Positions 1-7,653 of a stretch of DNA of 64,000 nucleotides are shown here, in pieces. The position numbers were made by a program, and so were the translations under genes. The DNA lies in contig NZ_JBMNUS010000003.1 of the NCBI RefSeq assembly GCF_050946405.1, positions 1 to 64,000 on the forward strand. Direction: 5' to 3'. Under the pieces are notes generated by a model. That model saw nothing but the letters and a program-made list of their open reading frames with translations, made no database searches and had not been told where the DNA came from. The DNA comes from Pseudochelatococcus sp050946405. Its GTDB lineage: Bacteria > Pseudomonadota > Alphaproteobacteria > Rhizobiales > Beijerinckiaceae. Numbering within the stretch: the stretch's first letter is position 1; each line of letters starts with the position of its first letter.

Positions 1-114
1 ATGTTCTGCCGCCTCAAGGATTTCAGGCGCATCGCAACCAGATACGACAAGCTGGCCAGAAACTATCTCGCTTCTCTATGCCTCGCGGCGCTCGTCACAT
101 GCTGGTTGCGTTGA
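1..114 (+). pseudogene. IS5-family transposase, C-terminal fragment (runs off the window start)
   Basis: The frame opens at base 1 and reads 37 codons to TGA at 112-114. The peptide begins MFCRLKDFRRIATRYDKLAR, the characteristic C-terminal block of IS5-family (IS427/IS1031-like) DDE transposases, containing the residues just after the catalytic glutamate region. Only the 3' end is in view, so I cannot tell whether the rest of the element is intact. About ten bases after its stop lies GACCCTAG, which may be the element's right end with a CTAG target; this sits exactly on the hutC stop codon. Family assignment is from recognition of the conserved block; the boundary of the element is inference. 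Confidence 0.75.
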
Positions 115-123
115 GTCTCGACC

Positions 124-873
124 CTAGGAGACGCCTGGCTGTGTCGAGGAGTTGAAGCGAACGACGAAGCGGTGCCGATCGCCGGGGTAAATGAGGCGGA
201 CGAAAGTGATGAGTTGCCCGTCCAGCCATGTCCTGCGAGCGACGGAAATGCACGCGGTGCGTTCGACGACTTGCAGCCTTTTGGCGAGAATGGCATCCGC
301 CGACACGGCCCGTATCGAATGTTCCCCCTCGGTAAACGGCACATTGTGCAATAGCCAACTGCCGGGCGGCTCATCCTTGAACTGAAGCCTTTCCACTTGC
401 GGAACGGCATCGAGATTAATCTGGCGCGTCTCCATCGTAAACGGGAGATTGTCGGCGTAGTGCATGACCTCGAGGGTCAGAAGGCGCGTTCCGATGGGGA
501 CGCCGACATGGCGCGCGTCGAGCTGATCGGTCGCTTTTCGAATGCTGCGGTTGGTGATCTCGAACGAATAGGTTCGATCGATCGCCAATACCTCCGCATG
601 GATGTCCTGAATATGCATCAGCGGCTCTTCGATCCGCGGCGGCGCGACGAAAGAGCCGGACCGCCGCTTCCGGGAAATCATGCCGGAAGCGGCCAGGCTC
701 GACAGGGCCTTGTTCACCGTCATCCGCGAACAGTTATAGAGCTCGACCAATTCGCGTTCCGGCGGAATCCGGGTGCCCGGCCCCCATTCTCCGGTCGCTA
801 TCTTGCTCTCGATGTCGCGCTGAATCTCCGCGTAGCGAGACGAGGCCTGTTTTTCCGTTGCAAGCTCATCCAT
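124..873 (-). CDS. hutC: HutC-type histidine utilization repressor (GntR/HutC family)
   Basis: A 249-residue GntR-family regulator. Residues 12-80 form the winged helix (PPERELVELYNCSRMTVNKA recognition region) and residues about 95-235 the UTRA effector domain, which in HutC binds urocanate and releases the repressor. It lies just downstream of hutH on the same strand, with its own operator-like TTGGTATATAACATA element 80 bases upstream, suggesting autoregulation. Members of this family repress hut genes until urocanate accumulates. The C-terminus (TQPGVS) ends in a TAG that coincides with the presumed right end of an IS5-type element, so the last few residues may be altered from the ancestral form. 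The identification as HutC rests on family features plus the surrounding complete hut gene set. Confidence 0.93.
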   Translation of the reverse strand: MDELATEKQASSRYAEIQRDIESKIATGEWGPGTRIPPERELVELYNCSRMTVNKALSSLAASGMISRKRRSGSFVAPPRIEEPLMHIQDIHAEVLAIDRTYSFEITNRSIRKATDQLDARHVGVPIGTRLLTLEVMHYADNLPFTMETRQINLDAVPQVERLQFKDEPPGSWLLHNVPFTEGEHSIRAVSADAILAKRLQVVERTACISVARRTWLDGQLITFVRLIYPGDRHRFVVRFNSSTQPGVS

Positions 874-950
874 GGGCGGAAGATGCTGCCTTGAGGATGG
901 GGGAATAGCTCACGATCGTACCTCTCTCACCATCTGAAAAAAACTTCTTA

Positions 951-966
951 TTGGTATATAACATAT
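951..966. promoter_or_regulatory. Putative HutC operator upstream of hutC
   Basis: TTGGTATATAACATAT, a degenerate version of the TGGTATATACCA-like element found five more times in front of hut-linked genes. It lies about 78-93 bases upstream of the hutC start, in the 110-base gap between hutH and hutC, and would allow autoregulation. It is the weakest copy of the set. Confidence 0.5.
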
Positions 967-983
967 GGTGATTTGCACGTACA

Positions 984-2531
984 TCAAAGGGGCGCGGCCG
1001 GTCGGAGAGCCGGCAGGATCTCGCCCGCCAACGGGGCGATCAGGCGGCCGTCCGCGATAAGCCCGGTCGCGCGGTTGAGGTCCCCCGCCATGTAGCGGTC
1101 GTCATCGAGCTTCGGTATCTCGGCACGTATGACCTCGCGGACGGCATCGAGCGCCGGGCTGGAGGTGAGGGGCGCGCGCAGATCGATGCCCTGCGCGGCG
1201 CTGATGGCCTCGATGCCCACGATCGCGAACAGGTTTTCGGTCATCTGGAGGAGGCGGCGGGCGCCATGGCAGGCCATGGAAACATGGTCTTCCTGATTCG
1301 CCGAGGTCGGGGTGGAATCCACCGAAGCGGGATGCGCCATCTGCTTGTTCTCCGACATCAGCGCCGCCGAGGTGACTTCCGCGATCATGAAGCCGGAGTT
1401 GAGGCCGGGCTTGGGTGTCAGGAAAGCCGGCAATCCGTAACTCAGGACGGGGTCCACCAGCAGGGCGATGCGCCGCTGGGCGATGGCGCCGATTTCGCAG
1501 ACGGCGATTGCGATCTGATCCGCCGCGAACGCGACGGGCTCCGCGTGGAAGTTGCCGCCGGAGACGATCGTTCCGTCGGACAGGACGAGCGGATTGTCCG
1601 TGGCCGCGTTCGCCTCGACGATCAGGGTGCGCGCCGCCTGGCGCAGAAGATCCAGACACGCGCCGACGACCTGGGGCTGGCAGCGCAGGCAATAGGGATC
1701 TTGCACGCGCTCGTCGCCTTCTTCGTGACTTGCGCGGATTTCCGAGCCGCTCATCAGCGCGCTCAGCGCCGCGGCGGCGTCGATCTGGCCCTGATGGCCG
1801 CGAAGCGCATGGATCTCCGGGTGGAAAGGCGATGTCGACCCCATGGCGGCGTCGGTGGAGAGCGCGCCGGAAACCAGCGACGAAATCAGCGCGCGATGGG
1901 CGCGGAGGAGCCCGGCCAGGGCGAGCGCGGTCGACGTCTGGGTGCCGTTGATCATCGCAAGGCCCTCCTTGGCCCTCAGGATGATCGGGGCGATGCCCGC
2001 CTTTGCAAGGGCTTCCTTCGCCGGCATGACCTCGCCGTCGAATTTCGCTTCGCCCTCGCCGATCAAGGCCGCCGTCATATGGGCGAGCGGCGCAAGGTCG
2101 CCCGATGCCCCGACGGACCCCTTCCCGGGAATGACCGGAAGAACGTTTTTCTCCAGCATGGCGCCGAGCGTGTGGATGACCTGCGGCCGCACGCCCGAGG
2201 CGCCCCGTCCGAGGGAAATCAGTTTCAGCGTCATGATGAGCCGAACGATGCCATCGGCGAGCGGAGCGCCCACGCCGCAGCAATGAGAGAGGATCAGGTT
2301 CCGCTGCAAGGTCTCGACGTCGCCCGCGGGAATGCGCACGCTCGCGAGCTTGCCGAAGCCGGTGTTGATCCCGTAATGCGCCTTCTCGCCGCCGGCGATC
2401 TCGGCGACCCTGTCGGCCGACGCCTGCACCCGCTTCAGGGCGTTCTCATCCAGCACGGGGATCCACGAGTTCTCGTAGACGGCTGCCAATGTTTCGAGCG
2501 AGACATTTCCGGGAACAAGCGTGCGCGACAT
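984..2531 (-). CDS. hutH: Histidine ammonia-lyase
   Basis: First step of histidine degradation: L-histidine to trans-urocanate plus ammonia, in the cytoplasm. The Ala-Ser-Gly triad that cyclises to the MIO cofactor is at residues 142-144 in GSVGASGDLAPL, exactly where the family has it. The open frame runs upstream to 2678, but the ATG at 2531 (MSRTLVPGNV) gives a normal 515-residue enzyme and leaves the HutC-like operator at 2587-2600 outside the coding region, so I chose it. It precedes hutC on the same strand and follows the DUF3830/cucumopine-synthase-like gene. Regulation by HutC through the operator just upstream is very likely. Confidence 0.96.
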   Translation of the reverse strand: MSRTLVPGNVSLETLAAVYENSWIPVLDENALKRVQASADRVAEIAGGEKAHYGINTGFGKLASVRIPAGDVETLQRNLILSHCCGVGAPLADGIVRLIMTLKLISLGRGASGVRPQVIHTLGAMLEKNVLPVIPGKGSVGASGDLAPLAHMTAALIGEGEAKFDGEVMPAKEALAKAGIAPIILRAKEGLAMINGTQTSTALALAGLLRAHRALISSLVSGALSTDAAMGSTSPFHPEIHALRGHQGQIDAAAALSALMSGSEIRASHEEGDERVQDPYCLRCQPQVVGACLDLLRQAARTLIVEANAATDNPLVLSDGTIVSGGNFHAEPVAFAADQIAIAVCEIGAIAQRRIALLVDPVLSYGLPAFLTPKPGLNSGFMIAEVTSAALMSENKQMAHPASVDSTPTSANQEDHVSMACHGARRLLQMTENLFAIVGIEAISAAQGIDLRAPLTSSPALDAVREVIRAEIPKLDDDRYMAGDLNRATGLIADGRLIAPLAGEILPALRPAAPL

Positions 2532-2586
2532 ATCGATACCTTGGAAGGATAAGGGTTGGCCAGACATATTCGCAATATGCCCTATA

Positions 2587-2600
2587 TTTGTATATACCAT
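2587..2600. promoter_or_regulatory. Putative HutC operator upstream of hutH
   Basis: TTTGTATATACCAT, matching the hut-linked element repeated through this island. It is 56-69 bases upstream of the chosen hutH start and would overlap a promoter there. Confidence 0.7.
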
Positions 2601-2641
2601 ACGAAATTCACGCGGATGTAAAGCGCTCTCTCCGCAAATGA

Positions 2642-2674
2642 CATGGGCGGCCTTCGGTGTGAAGGCCGCCCATG
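2642..2674 (-). terminator. Hairpin terminator of the minus-strand DUF3830-type gene
   Basis: A perfect 14-bp inverted repeat (CATGGGCGGCCTTC / GAAGGCCGCCCATG) with a GGTGT loop lies 28 bases past the stop codon of the minus-strand gene ending at 2702. Reading leftward it is followed by TCATTTGC, a weak T-rich tail. It separates that gene from the hutH operator. Confidence 0.6.
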
Positions 2675-2701
2675 ACACGGGTTCTTGCGCTACAGGGTTG
2701 A

Positions 2702-3664
2702 TTATGCGGGCTTGACCGGGTTGAAGCGGCCGGGGAATTCCTGGCCGTTCACGGCCCGGCCGTAGAACATGCCGAGATACCAGGGGAAGTAGTGGTACGA
2801 CCAGGCGCAGAGGCGGTTGCCGTACATAATGAAGGTCCGCAGAAGCGTGCGCAGTTCCTCCTTGTCGTCGGTCTCGCGGATGGCGGCGCGCAGCTTGTTC
2901 GAGAAGTCGAGAAGCGTGTTCAGCCCCGAATAGCCGAGATATTCGGAATAGGCCGGATCGAACGCGTCGACAGCCGCCACGAAGTCCTCGTGGGAAAGCG
3001 TGTCGATCAGCTTCAGGAGCGGATAGGCGGTGTACATGATGTAATCGCGCAACATGCCGTTGGCGAAATCCCAGGCAGTGAAATACTGGCCGTATGTTCC
3101 CGTGTCGCCGATCTCGCCGGTGCGTATGCGCCGCAGGTCTTCCGGCTCCACCGTCTGGATTCGCTTCGCCTCGTTGTAGAATTCCGCCGCGACGCCCTTG
3201 AGGTTCGCGAAGCGGCCTTCACCCGTGAAGGTCTGCGACGGGTCGTGCGGCTTCACTTCGACAAAGATTTTTTCCTTGGCGAAGAACAGGTTGTTCCATA
3301 TCGCCTTTCCGACGACCGGCAACAGATGGTGATATTCAGGCAGGACTTTTCCAAGCACCGGCTGGGCGAGCGGCTCAAGCCCCTTGCCGTACTGGATCGA
3401 GAATTTGTTGCCGGTGGCTTGCGAATACCTCAGATCGCCGACCGCGCAATCGATGATGCGGCGGCGCAGGCGAACCGGCGCGGTGCTGATCGTCGGCGTC
3501 CACGCATAAAGCGACTCTCCCGACACCACCGGATGGGCCTGCATCACCTTGAAGGGAAGATCCTGCCAGAACTCTTCGCAAAGTTCCGGGTTTTCCTCGT
3601 CCGCGAGTTCGGCCACCACAACGATGTCGAGCTCCGGCCATGCGATATCAATCAGCCTACCCAT
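2702..3664 (-). CDS. Two-domain protein of the cucumopine-synthase/DUF3830 type (cyclophilin-like domain first)
   Basis: 320 residues. Residues 1-137 resemble the cyclophilin-like DUF3830 domain, and residues about 150-305 a helical bundle like the C-terminal domain of cucumopine synthase, the plant-oncogene enzyme that condenses L-histidine with 2-oxoglutarate. Directly visible motifs are VVSGESLYAW (46-55), RYSQATGNK (79-87) and QYFTAWDFANGMLRD (193-207). The divergent gene at 4069-5016 carries the same motifs, with the domains in reverse order. A hut-type operator (GGTATATACC) sits 56 bases upstream. I infer a role in making or cleaving a histidine-derived compound; the reaction and direction are not shown by the sequence. 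Family recall is from memory and should be tested by profile search. Confidence 0.7.
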   Translation of the reverse strand: MGRLIDIAWPELDIVVVAELADEENPELCEEFWQDLPFKVMQAHPVVSGESLYAWTPTISTAPVRLRRRIIDCAVGDLRYSQATGNKFSIQYGKGLEPLAQPVLGKVLPEYHHLLPVVGKAIWNNLFFAKEKIFVEVKPHDPSQTFTGEGRFANLKGVAAEFYNEAKRIQTVEPEDLRRIRTGEIGDTGTYGQYFTAWDFANGMLRDYIMYTAYPLLKLIDTLSHEDFVAAVDAFDPAYSEYLGYSGLNTLLDFSNKLRAAIRETDDKEELRTLLRTFIMYGNRLCAWSYHYFPWYLGMFYGRAVNGQEFPGRFNPVKPA

Positions 3665-3717
3665 TTCATATCCCCATTTTGGTAATTGATCAGGCCAGAT
3701 GAGATAAATGGCCCGAA

Positions 3718-3733
3718 TAGGTATATACCATAT
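3718..3733. promoter_or_regulatory. Putative HutC operator in the divergent DUF3830 intergenic region (left copy)
   Basis: TAGGTATATACCATAT contains the perfect palindrome GGTATATACC at 3720-3729. It lies upstream of the minus-strand gene starting at 3664 and is the most symmetric copy of the hut-linked element. Confidence 0.7.
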
Positions 3734-3779
3734 AGGTCATTCCGCGTTCCGCAAGGCATATTTCTGCGAATGGAATAGA

Positions 3780-3805
3780 AAAATACCATACAAAATAGGT
3801 ATTTT
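3780..3805. repeat. Inverted repeat AAAATACC-N10-GGTATTTT
   Basis: Two perfect 8-base arms (3780-3787 and 3798-3805) separated by ten bases, in the divergent promoter region between the two DUF3830-type genes. The arms contain the same ATACC/GGTAT half-sites as the presumed HutC operator but spread further apart, so it may be a variant operator or a second regulator's site. Confidence 0.4.
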
Positions 3806-3983
3806 GTCTACATCTGCGCAGGAATTCGCTCTTTCCCGTGAATCGATTCCGCGGCGGCCCTCCAACCGGATTCGGCCTTTCCTTGCCGGTTCCGGCGCGA
3901 AGGCAGGCTGCTTTCAGTGATTATGTACTTTGTTTGTTTCGATTCTCCGAAATGCCGGATCCGATTGCCCGAACAAATTCCAT

Positions 3984-4000
3984 TTTTGGTATATACAAAA
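3984..4000. promoter_or_regulatory. Putative HutC operator in the divergent DUF3830 intergenic region (right copy)
   Basis: TTTTGGTATATACAAAA, near-palindromic, 69-85 bases before the start codon at 4069. Its presence argues against the longer reading frame that would put it inside the coding region. Confidence 0.72.
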
Positions 4001-4068
4001 CTGCCTCATTGGATATGCTGGCACGGTGCGGGCTGGTTGCCGCTCGGTCAAAGACAGGAATCTGCGAA

Positions 4069-5016
4069 ATGTCGTTTAACAGCTTGAATGACGTCGTTAA
4101 GGCGGTGAAGGAAGCAACGATCGCTATCGAAAGCACCGAACCGGGGGAAATTCTTCAAATTCGCAGCGGCAAACTGGAAGTCGGTACCAACAATCAATAT
4201 TTCACGACATGGGATTTCGCGAACGGCATGATCCGCGACCAGTCCATGTATACTTGGTATCCGCTTCTGAAGACGTTCGAAGATCGGCGGTTCTCCCTGG
4301 AGCAATGTTGCGCGCTCGTCGATCGCTTCGACTATGCATACAGCAACTATCTCCGGTACAGCGGCTTTCCCCAGATGGGCGCGCTCGCGGCCGCCGTGAG
4401 CAAGCATCTGCCGACCGCTTCAAGCCGTGAAGAGGCCATCGAGGCCGTTCGCGCTTTCCTCGGGTATCTCAATCGCCTTGCGGCCTGGTCGTTCCACTAT
4501 TTCCCGTGGGACATCGGCAAGCATCTCACCTATACCGCGCCGGAGGGCTCGGTCGCGGCGCTGGCGGACCTTTCGCGCCGCGTTCACATCGCCGACGGCC
4601 AAAAAGTCCGCCTGACCTGGCAGCCGTTGGGCATCAGCGTCATTGCGGTTTTCGCCACGAAGGAAAACCCGGAACTTTGCGACGACGTTCTCAGCCAACT
4701 GCCCTTCACCGTTGTGCAGGACCACGCCGTCGTCAGCGGTGAATCCATGTACGCCTGGGCGCCCGTCGTCAGCACCTCGCCCGTGCATGTGAAGGAGCGC
4801 CAGTGCGACGCTCCCGTCGGCCGCATTCGCTATTCGCAGGGAACCGGCAACAAGCTCATCGTTCAATATGGCGAAGTCACCGAAGACATCGAAACCCCCG
4901 TTCTCGGCGAGATCCTGCCCGAATACCGCGATCTGCTTACGGAAGTGGGGCGCGCCGTGCTGAAGAGCACCTTCGAGACGAAGGAGCCCGTCTTCCTGAC
5001 CGTTGAACGCGCCTGA
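4069..5016 (+). CDS. Two-domain protein of the cucumopine-synthase/DUF3830 type, domains permuted (helical bundle first)
   Basis: 315 residues. Residues 1-150 form the helical-bundle part (QYFTTWDFANGMIRD at 43-57) and residues about 172-315 the cyclophilin-like DUF3830 part (VVSGESMYAW at 221-230, RYSQGTGNK at 254-262). It is clearly homologous to the protein encoded at 2702-3664, but with the two domains exchanged. The frame extends to 3838; I chose ATG 4069 because it has a good ribosome site (AGACAGGAA), matches the partner's length and leaves the operator at 3984-4000 free. Probable roles: partner subunit or the opposite activity on a histidine-derived metabolite. This is inference from the hut context and the family link to cucumopine synthase. 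Confidence 0.72.
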   Translation: MSFNSLNDVVKAVKEATIAIESTEPGEILQIRSGKLEVGTNNQYFTTWDFANGMIRDQSMYTWYPLLKTFEDRRFSLEQCCALVDRFDYAYSNYLRYSGFPQMGALAAAVSKHLPTASSREEAIEAVRAFLGYLNRLAAWSFHYFPWDIGKHLTYTAPEGSVAALADLSRRVHIADGQKVRLTWQPLGISVIAVFATKENPELCDDVLSQLPFTVVQDHAVVSGESMYAWAPVVSTSPVHVKERQCDAPVGRIRYSQGTGNKLIVQYGEVTEDIETPVLGEILPEYRDLLTEVGRAVLKSTFETKEPVFLTVERA

Positions 5017-5031
5017 GAACGACAGGTCATG

Positions 5032-5055
5032 CGGCCCCGCAGCGGGGCCGTTTCA
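5032..5055 (+). terminator. Rho-independent terminator after the permuted DUF3830-type gene
   Basis: CGGCCCCGC (5032-5040) and GCGGGGCCG (5042-5050) form a 9-bp GC stem followed by TTTC, 15 bases after the stop at 5016. It isolates this gene from the downstream importer operon, which has its own operator. Confidence 0.75.
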
Positions 5056-5101
5056 ATCCGGGCAGTGAAAAATGTGACTTGATCGGCCGATCCTACCTGA
5101 T

Positions 5102-5119
5102 AATATGTATATACCAAAC
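5102..5119. promoter_or_regulatory. Putative HutC operator of the importer operon
   Basis: AATATGTATATACCAAAC, a copy of the hut-linked element in inverse orientation to that at 3984-4000. It lies about 430 bases upstream of the binding-protein gene, so a long leader or a small upstream gene lies between. Confidence 0.68.
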
Positions 5120-5153
5120 CGCAGAAAAAATGCGGACAGAGGAGAACGATGCA

Positions 5154-5270
5154 ATGACATTCCGGTTCGAACCTGAGATGATCGGTCACGCTCCCGAGAG
5201 CGCGGCCTGCGGCGGGAATCCTTGCCGTCCGTCGGCTTTCCGGCGTGATCCGGGGCAGTCGCACGCCTGA
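5154..5270 (+). CDS. Possible 38-residue peptide in the importer leader
   Basis: A short frame (MTFRFEPEMIGHAPESAACG...) that follows the operator at 5102-5119 and has a good ribosome site, GAGGAG at 5139-5144, nine bases before the ATG. I do not recognise it; it has no membrane segment or histidine run of the classic attenuator-leader type. The 278 bases between it and the binding-protein gene hold no other convincing gene. It may be a real small protein, a leader, or chance. Confidence 0.25.
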   Translation: MTFRFEPEMIGHAPESAACGGNPCRPSAFRRDPGQSHA

Positions 5271-5548
5271 GCGGCCGCATGCCTTGAGGAGCTTTGGAGG
5301 CTTTCGATGTCGAAACCTCCGGCGGGACCTGTTCAATTGCGCTGAACTTGCAGCCGGTGTCCCGTGGCGGACCCGCCGAGGGCGCCGTTCGTCTGCGAAC
5401 TGATATGCCCCTGGAACGAGAGGGGCCGTTCATGAAACCGGAAAATCAGCTGAATGCTCGCGTTCCGGCGTCGTGCCGGACGGGAAACGCTTCATCTCGT
5501 CCCGATCGCGTCGGAGCGGAGCAATTCCAACCACAGGGGAGCATATCC

Positions 5549-6571
5549 ATGAAATGGCAATTCAGGAAAGCCGTCGTCGGCGGCATGATGATGGCGGCGG
5601 CCTGCGCGCTGAGTTCGGCCACTCTGGCGCAACAGGGAGAGCTGATCCTTAGCGGGTTCGGCGGCGCCTACGACGAGGCGATGGCTGCGAGCGTCAAGTC
5701 CTTCGAGCAGGAAAACGGCGTCAAGATCACCATCGTTGCGGGCTCGGGTGCGAACAACATCGCCCGAGTTCGCAACAAGGAAGTCGACGTGATCGTGTCC
5801 GATCCGGTGTTCGCCCTCCGTATGGAAGCGGAAAAGGCGTTCGTGCCCCTCGATCCCGGCCTGGTTCCCAACCTGAAGAACCTCTATCCGAACGCCATCT
5901 ACTCCGACGCGGTCGTGGCGGCGAATTTCGGCGCATATGTGGTCGCGTACAACCCGGCGGAGGTCAAGGCCCCGGAATCCTGGTATGATCTGGCGAAGCC
6001 CGAATACAAGGGCCGCATCGCCCTGCGCGGCTTCCGCCCGGAAAACATCGACCTGATCACCCTGTTCGCCAAGCGCGCCGGCGGCAGCGAGCGCGATCCC
6101 GACGCCGGCTTCGCCGAGGTGGCGAAAATCGCCCGGAACATCGATGTCTGGGTCGATTCCCACGCTCACCATCTGGAACTCTATCGCAACGATCAAATCT
6201 CCATGAGCATGTGGACGGACGGCCGCATTGCGTGGGCGAGTGACACCGAAGGCGTCAAGATCCAGGGCACCATTCCGAAGGAAGGCTTTTTCCCGCTCGC
6301 CTCCACGCTCAGCGTCGTCGCCGGCCGGCCGAACGCCGAGCTGGCGCAGAAGCTGGTCAACCATCTGCTGAGCCCGGAATCCGGTCTCAACATGGCGGCG
6401 CGCCTCGGATATTTCCCGACGAACCGTGAAGTCAGGCTGCCGGCGGAAGTGCAGGCGAAGATCATGATCACGCCGGATAACGTGAAGGATCTGCAAAGCG
6501 CCGACTGGAAGTACATCGTCTCGGTCTACGATCAGTGGCAGCAGCGCTGGGAACGGGAAATTCAACGCTAA
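5549..6571 (+). CDS. ABC importer periplasmic binding protein, PotD/extracellular family 1 type
   Basis: 340 residues with an N-terminal signal peptide (KWQFRKAVVGGMMMAAAC..., probable cleavage after TLAQ). The mature part shows the family pattern ILSGFGGAYDEAM and the hinge strands of type II periplasmic binding proteins that bind polyamines, opines and related polar compounds. The frame opens upstream at 5294, but ATG 5549, with AGGGGAG upstream and an immediate signal peptide, is the right start. It is the first gene of a four-gene operon whose next ATG overlaps its TAA. The operator at 5102-5119 places it in the hut regulon, so the ligand may be histidine, urocanate or the histidine-derived compound handled by the neighbouring DUF3830-type proteins (inference). 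Confidence 0.88.
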   Translation: MKWQFRKAVVGGMMMAAACALSSATLAQQGELILSGFGGAYDEAMAASVKSFEQENGVKITIVAGSGANNIARVRNKEVDVIVSDPVFALRMEAEKAFVPLDPGLVPNLKNLYPNAIYSDAVVAANFGAYVVAYNPAEVKAPESWYDLAKPEYKGRIALRGFRPENIDLITLFAKRAGGSERDPDAGFAEVAKIARNIDVWVDSHAHHLELYRNDQISMSMWTDGRIAWASDTEGVKIQGTIPKEGFFPLASTLSVVAGRPNAELAQKLVNHLLSPESGLNMAARLGYFPTNREVRLPAEVQAKIMITPDNVKDLQSADWKYIVSVYDQWQQRWEREIQR

Positions 6572-7653
6572 TGGCCGGGAATTTCGATATCGAGCTGTCG
6601 CATTGCGGCAAGCGTTACGGAGCCGTCACCGTGCTCGATGACGTCTCCCTCCAGGTCAGGCGCGGTGAGTTCATCACCGTTCTTGGTCCCAGCGGGTGCG
6701 GCAAGACGACGACGCTGCGTGTTATCGGGGGATTCATCATCCCCGATAGCGGGCATGTCTCGATCAGGGGCAGGGAAGTGACGCGCCTGCCGCCCTACAG
6801 GCGCAACATCGGCGTCGTTTTTCAGAACTACGCTCTCTGGCCCCATATGACCGTCGCCGAGATCCTCGGGTTCGGCCTGCGCATTCGCAAGCTGGGCCGG
6901 GAGGAGATCGCCCGCCGCGTGGACCGGGCGCTCGACATGGTTCAGTTGACGGGATTGAAGGATCGCTATCCGCGCGAGCTGAGCGGCGGGCAGCAGCAGC
7001 GCGTCGCCATGGCGCGGGCTCTCGCCATCGATCCCGAGGTGATCATTCTCGATGAGCCCCTCTCCAATCTCGATCGCCGGCTGAGGGAAGAACTGCGCAT
7101 CGAGCTGAAGCGTCTCCAGAGGTCTCTCGGCGTGACCATGTTGTTCGTCACCCATGATCAGGAGGAGGCGCTCTCCATGTCGGATCAGGTCGTCGTCATG
7201 CAATCGGGGAGGATACAGCAGATTGCCGATCCGCGAACCGTGTATGAGCGTCCGGCGAACCGGTTCGTCGCCGGCTTCCTCGGAAGCGCCAATTTCCTGC
7301 CCGGCGAGCTGGTGGAGAACGCAGGAGAGGGCAGGGCCCGGATCAGGCTCGGCAACGGTGCCGTCGTCGGCGCCTATGCGCCCTCGGTGAAACCGGCCGG
7401 CGAAAAAGTCACCGTCATCATTCGGCCCGAGTGGCTCGTGCTGGAGCGGCAGGGCGATCAGCCGCCGGCGAACCAGCTCGCAGGCACCGTGGGCGACGTG
7501 ATCTACGAGGGCTCGGCGGTACGATACGGGATCAAGCTGAATCACGATCCCGAGACATCGGTCTTCTTGCAGGAACGATCGAATGTCGATGTCCTGAAAC
7601 CCGGAGACAAGGTGAGGATCAATGTCGCCAACGCCGTCATTGCCACAGACTGA
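6571..7653 (+). CDS. ABC importer ATPase, PotA-like
   Basis: 360 residues. Walker A is GPSGCGKTT, the signature LSGGQQQRVAMARALA and Walker B IILDEPLSNLD followed by a TH switch (FVTHDQEE). A C-terminal TOBE domain from about residue 270 is typical of the PotA/UgpC group. The start ATG overlaps the previous stop (TAATG), giving translational coupling. The next gene starts inside its last 32 bases. It energises the importer with the two permeases that follow. Confidence 0.93.
   Translation: MAGNFDIELSHCGKRYGAVTVLDDVSLQVRRGEFITVLGPSGCGKTTTLRVIGGFIIPDSGHVSIRGREVTRLPPYRRNIGVVFQNYALWPHMTVAEILGFGLRIRKLGREEIARRVDRALDMVQLTGLKDRYPRELSGGQQQRVAMARALAIDPEVIILDEPLSNLDRRLREELRIELKRLQRSLGVTMLFVTHDQEEALSMSDQVVVMQSGRIQQIADPRTVYERPANRFVAGFLGSANFLPGELVENAGEGRARIRLGNGAVVGAYAPSVKPAGEKVTVIIRPEWLVLERQGDQPPANQLAGTVGDVIYEGSAVRYGIKLNHDPETSVFLQERSNVDVLKPGDKVRINVANAVIATD

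Noticed and set aside
3838..4068. N-terminal extension of the permuted DUF3830-type protein
   Set aside because: It would put the HutC-like operator at 3984-4000 inside the gene and has no counterpart in the partner protein.
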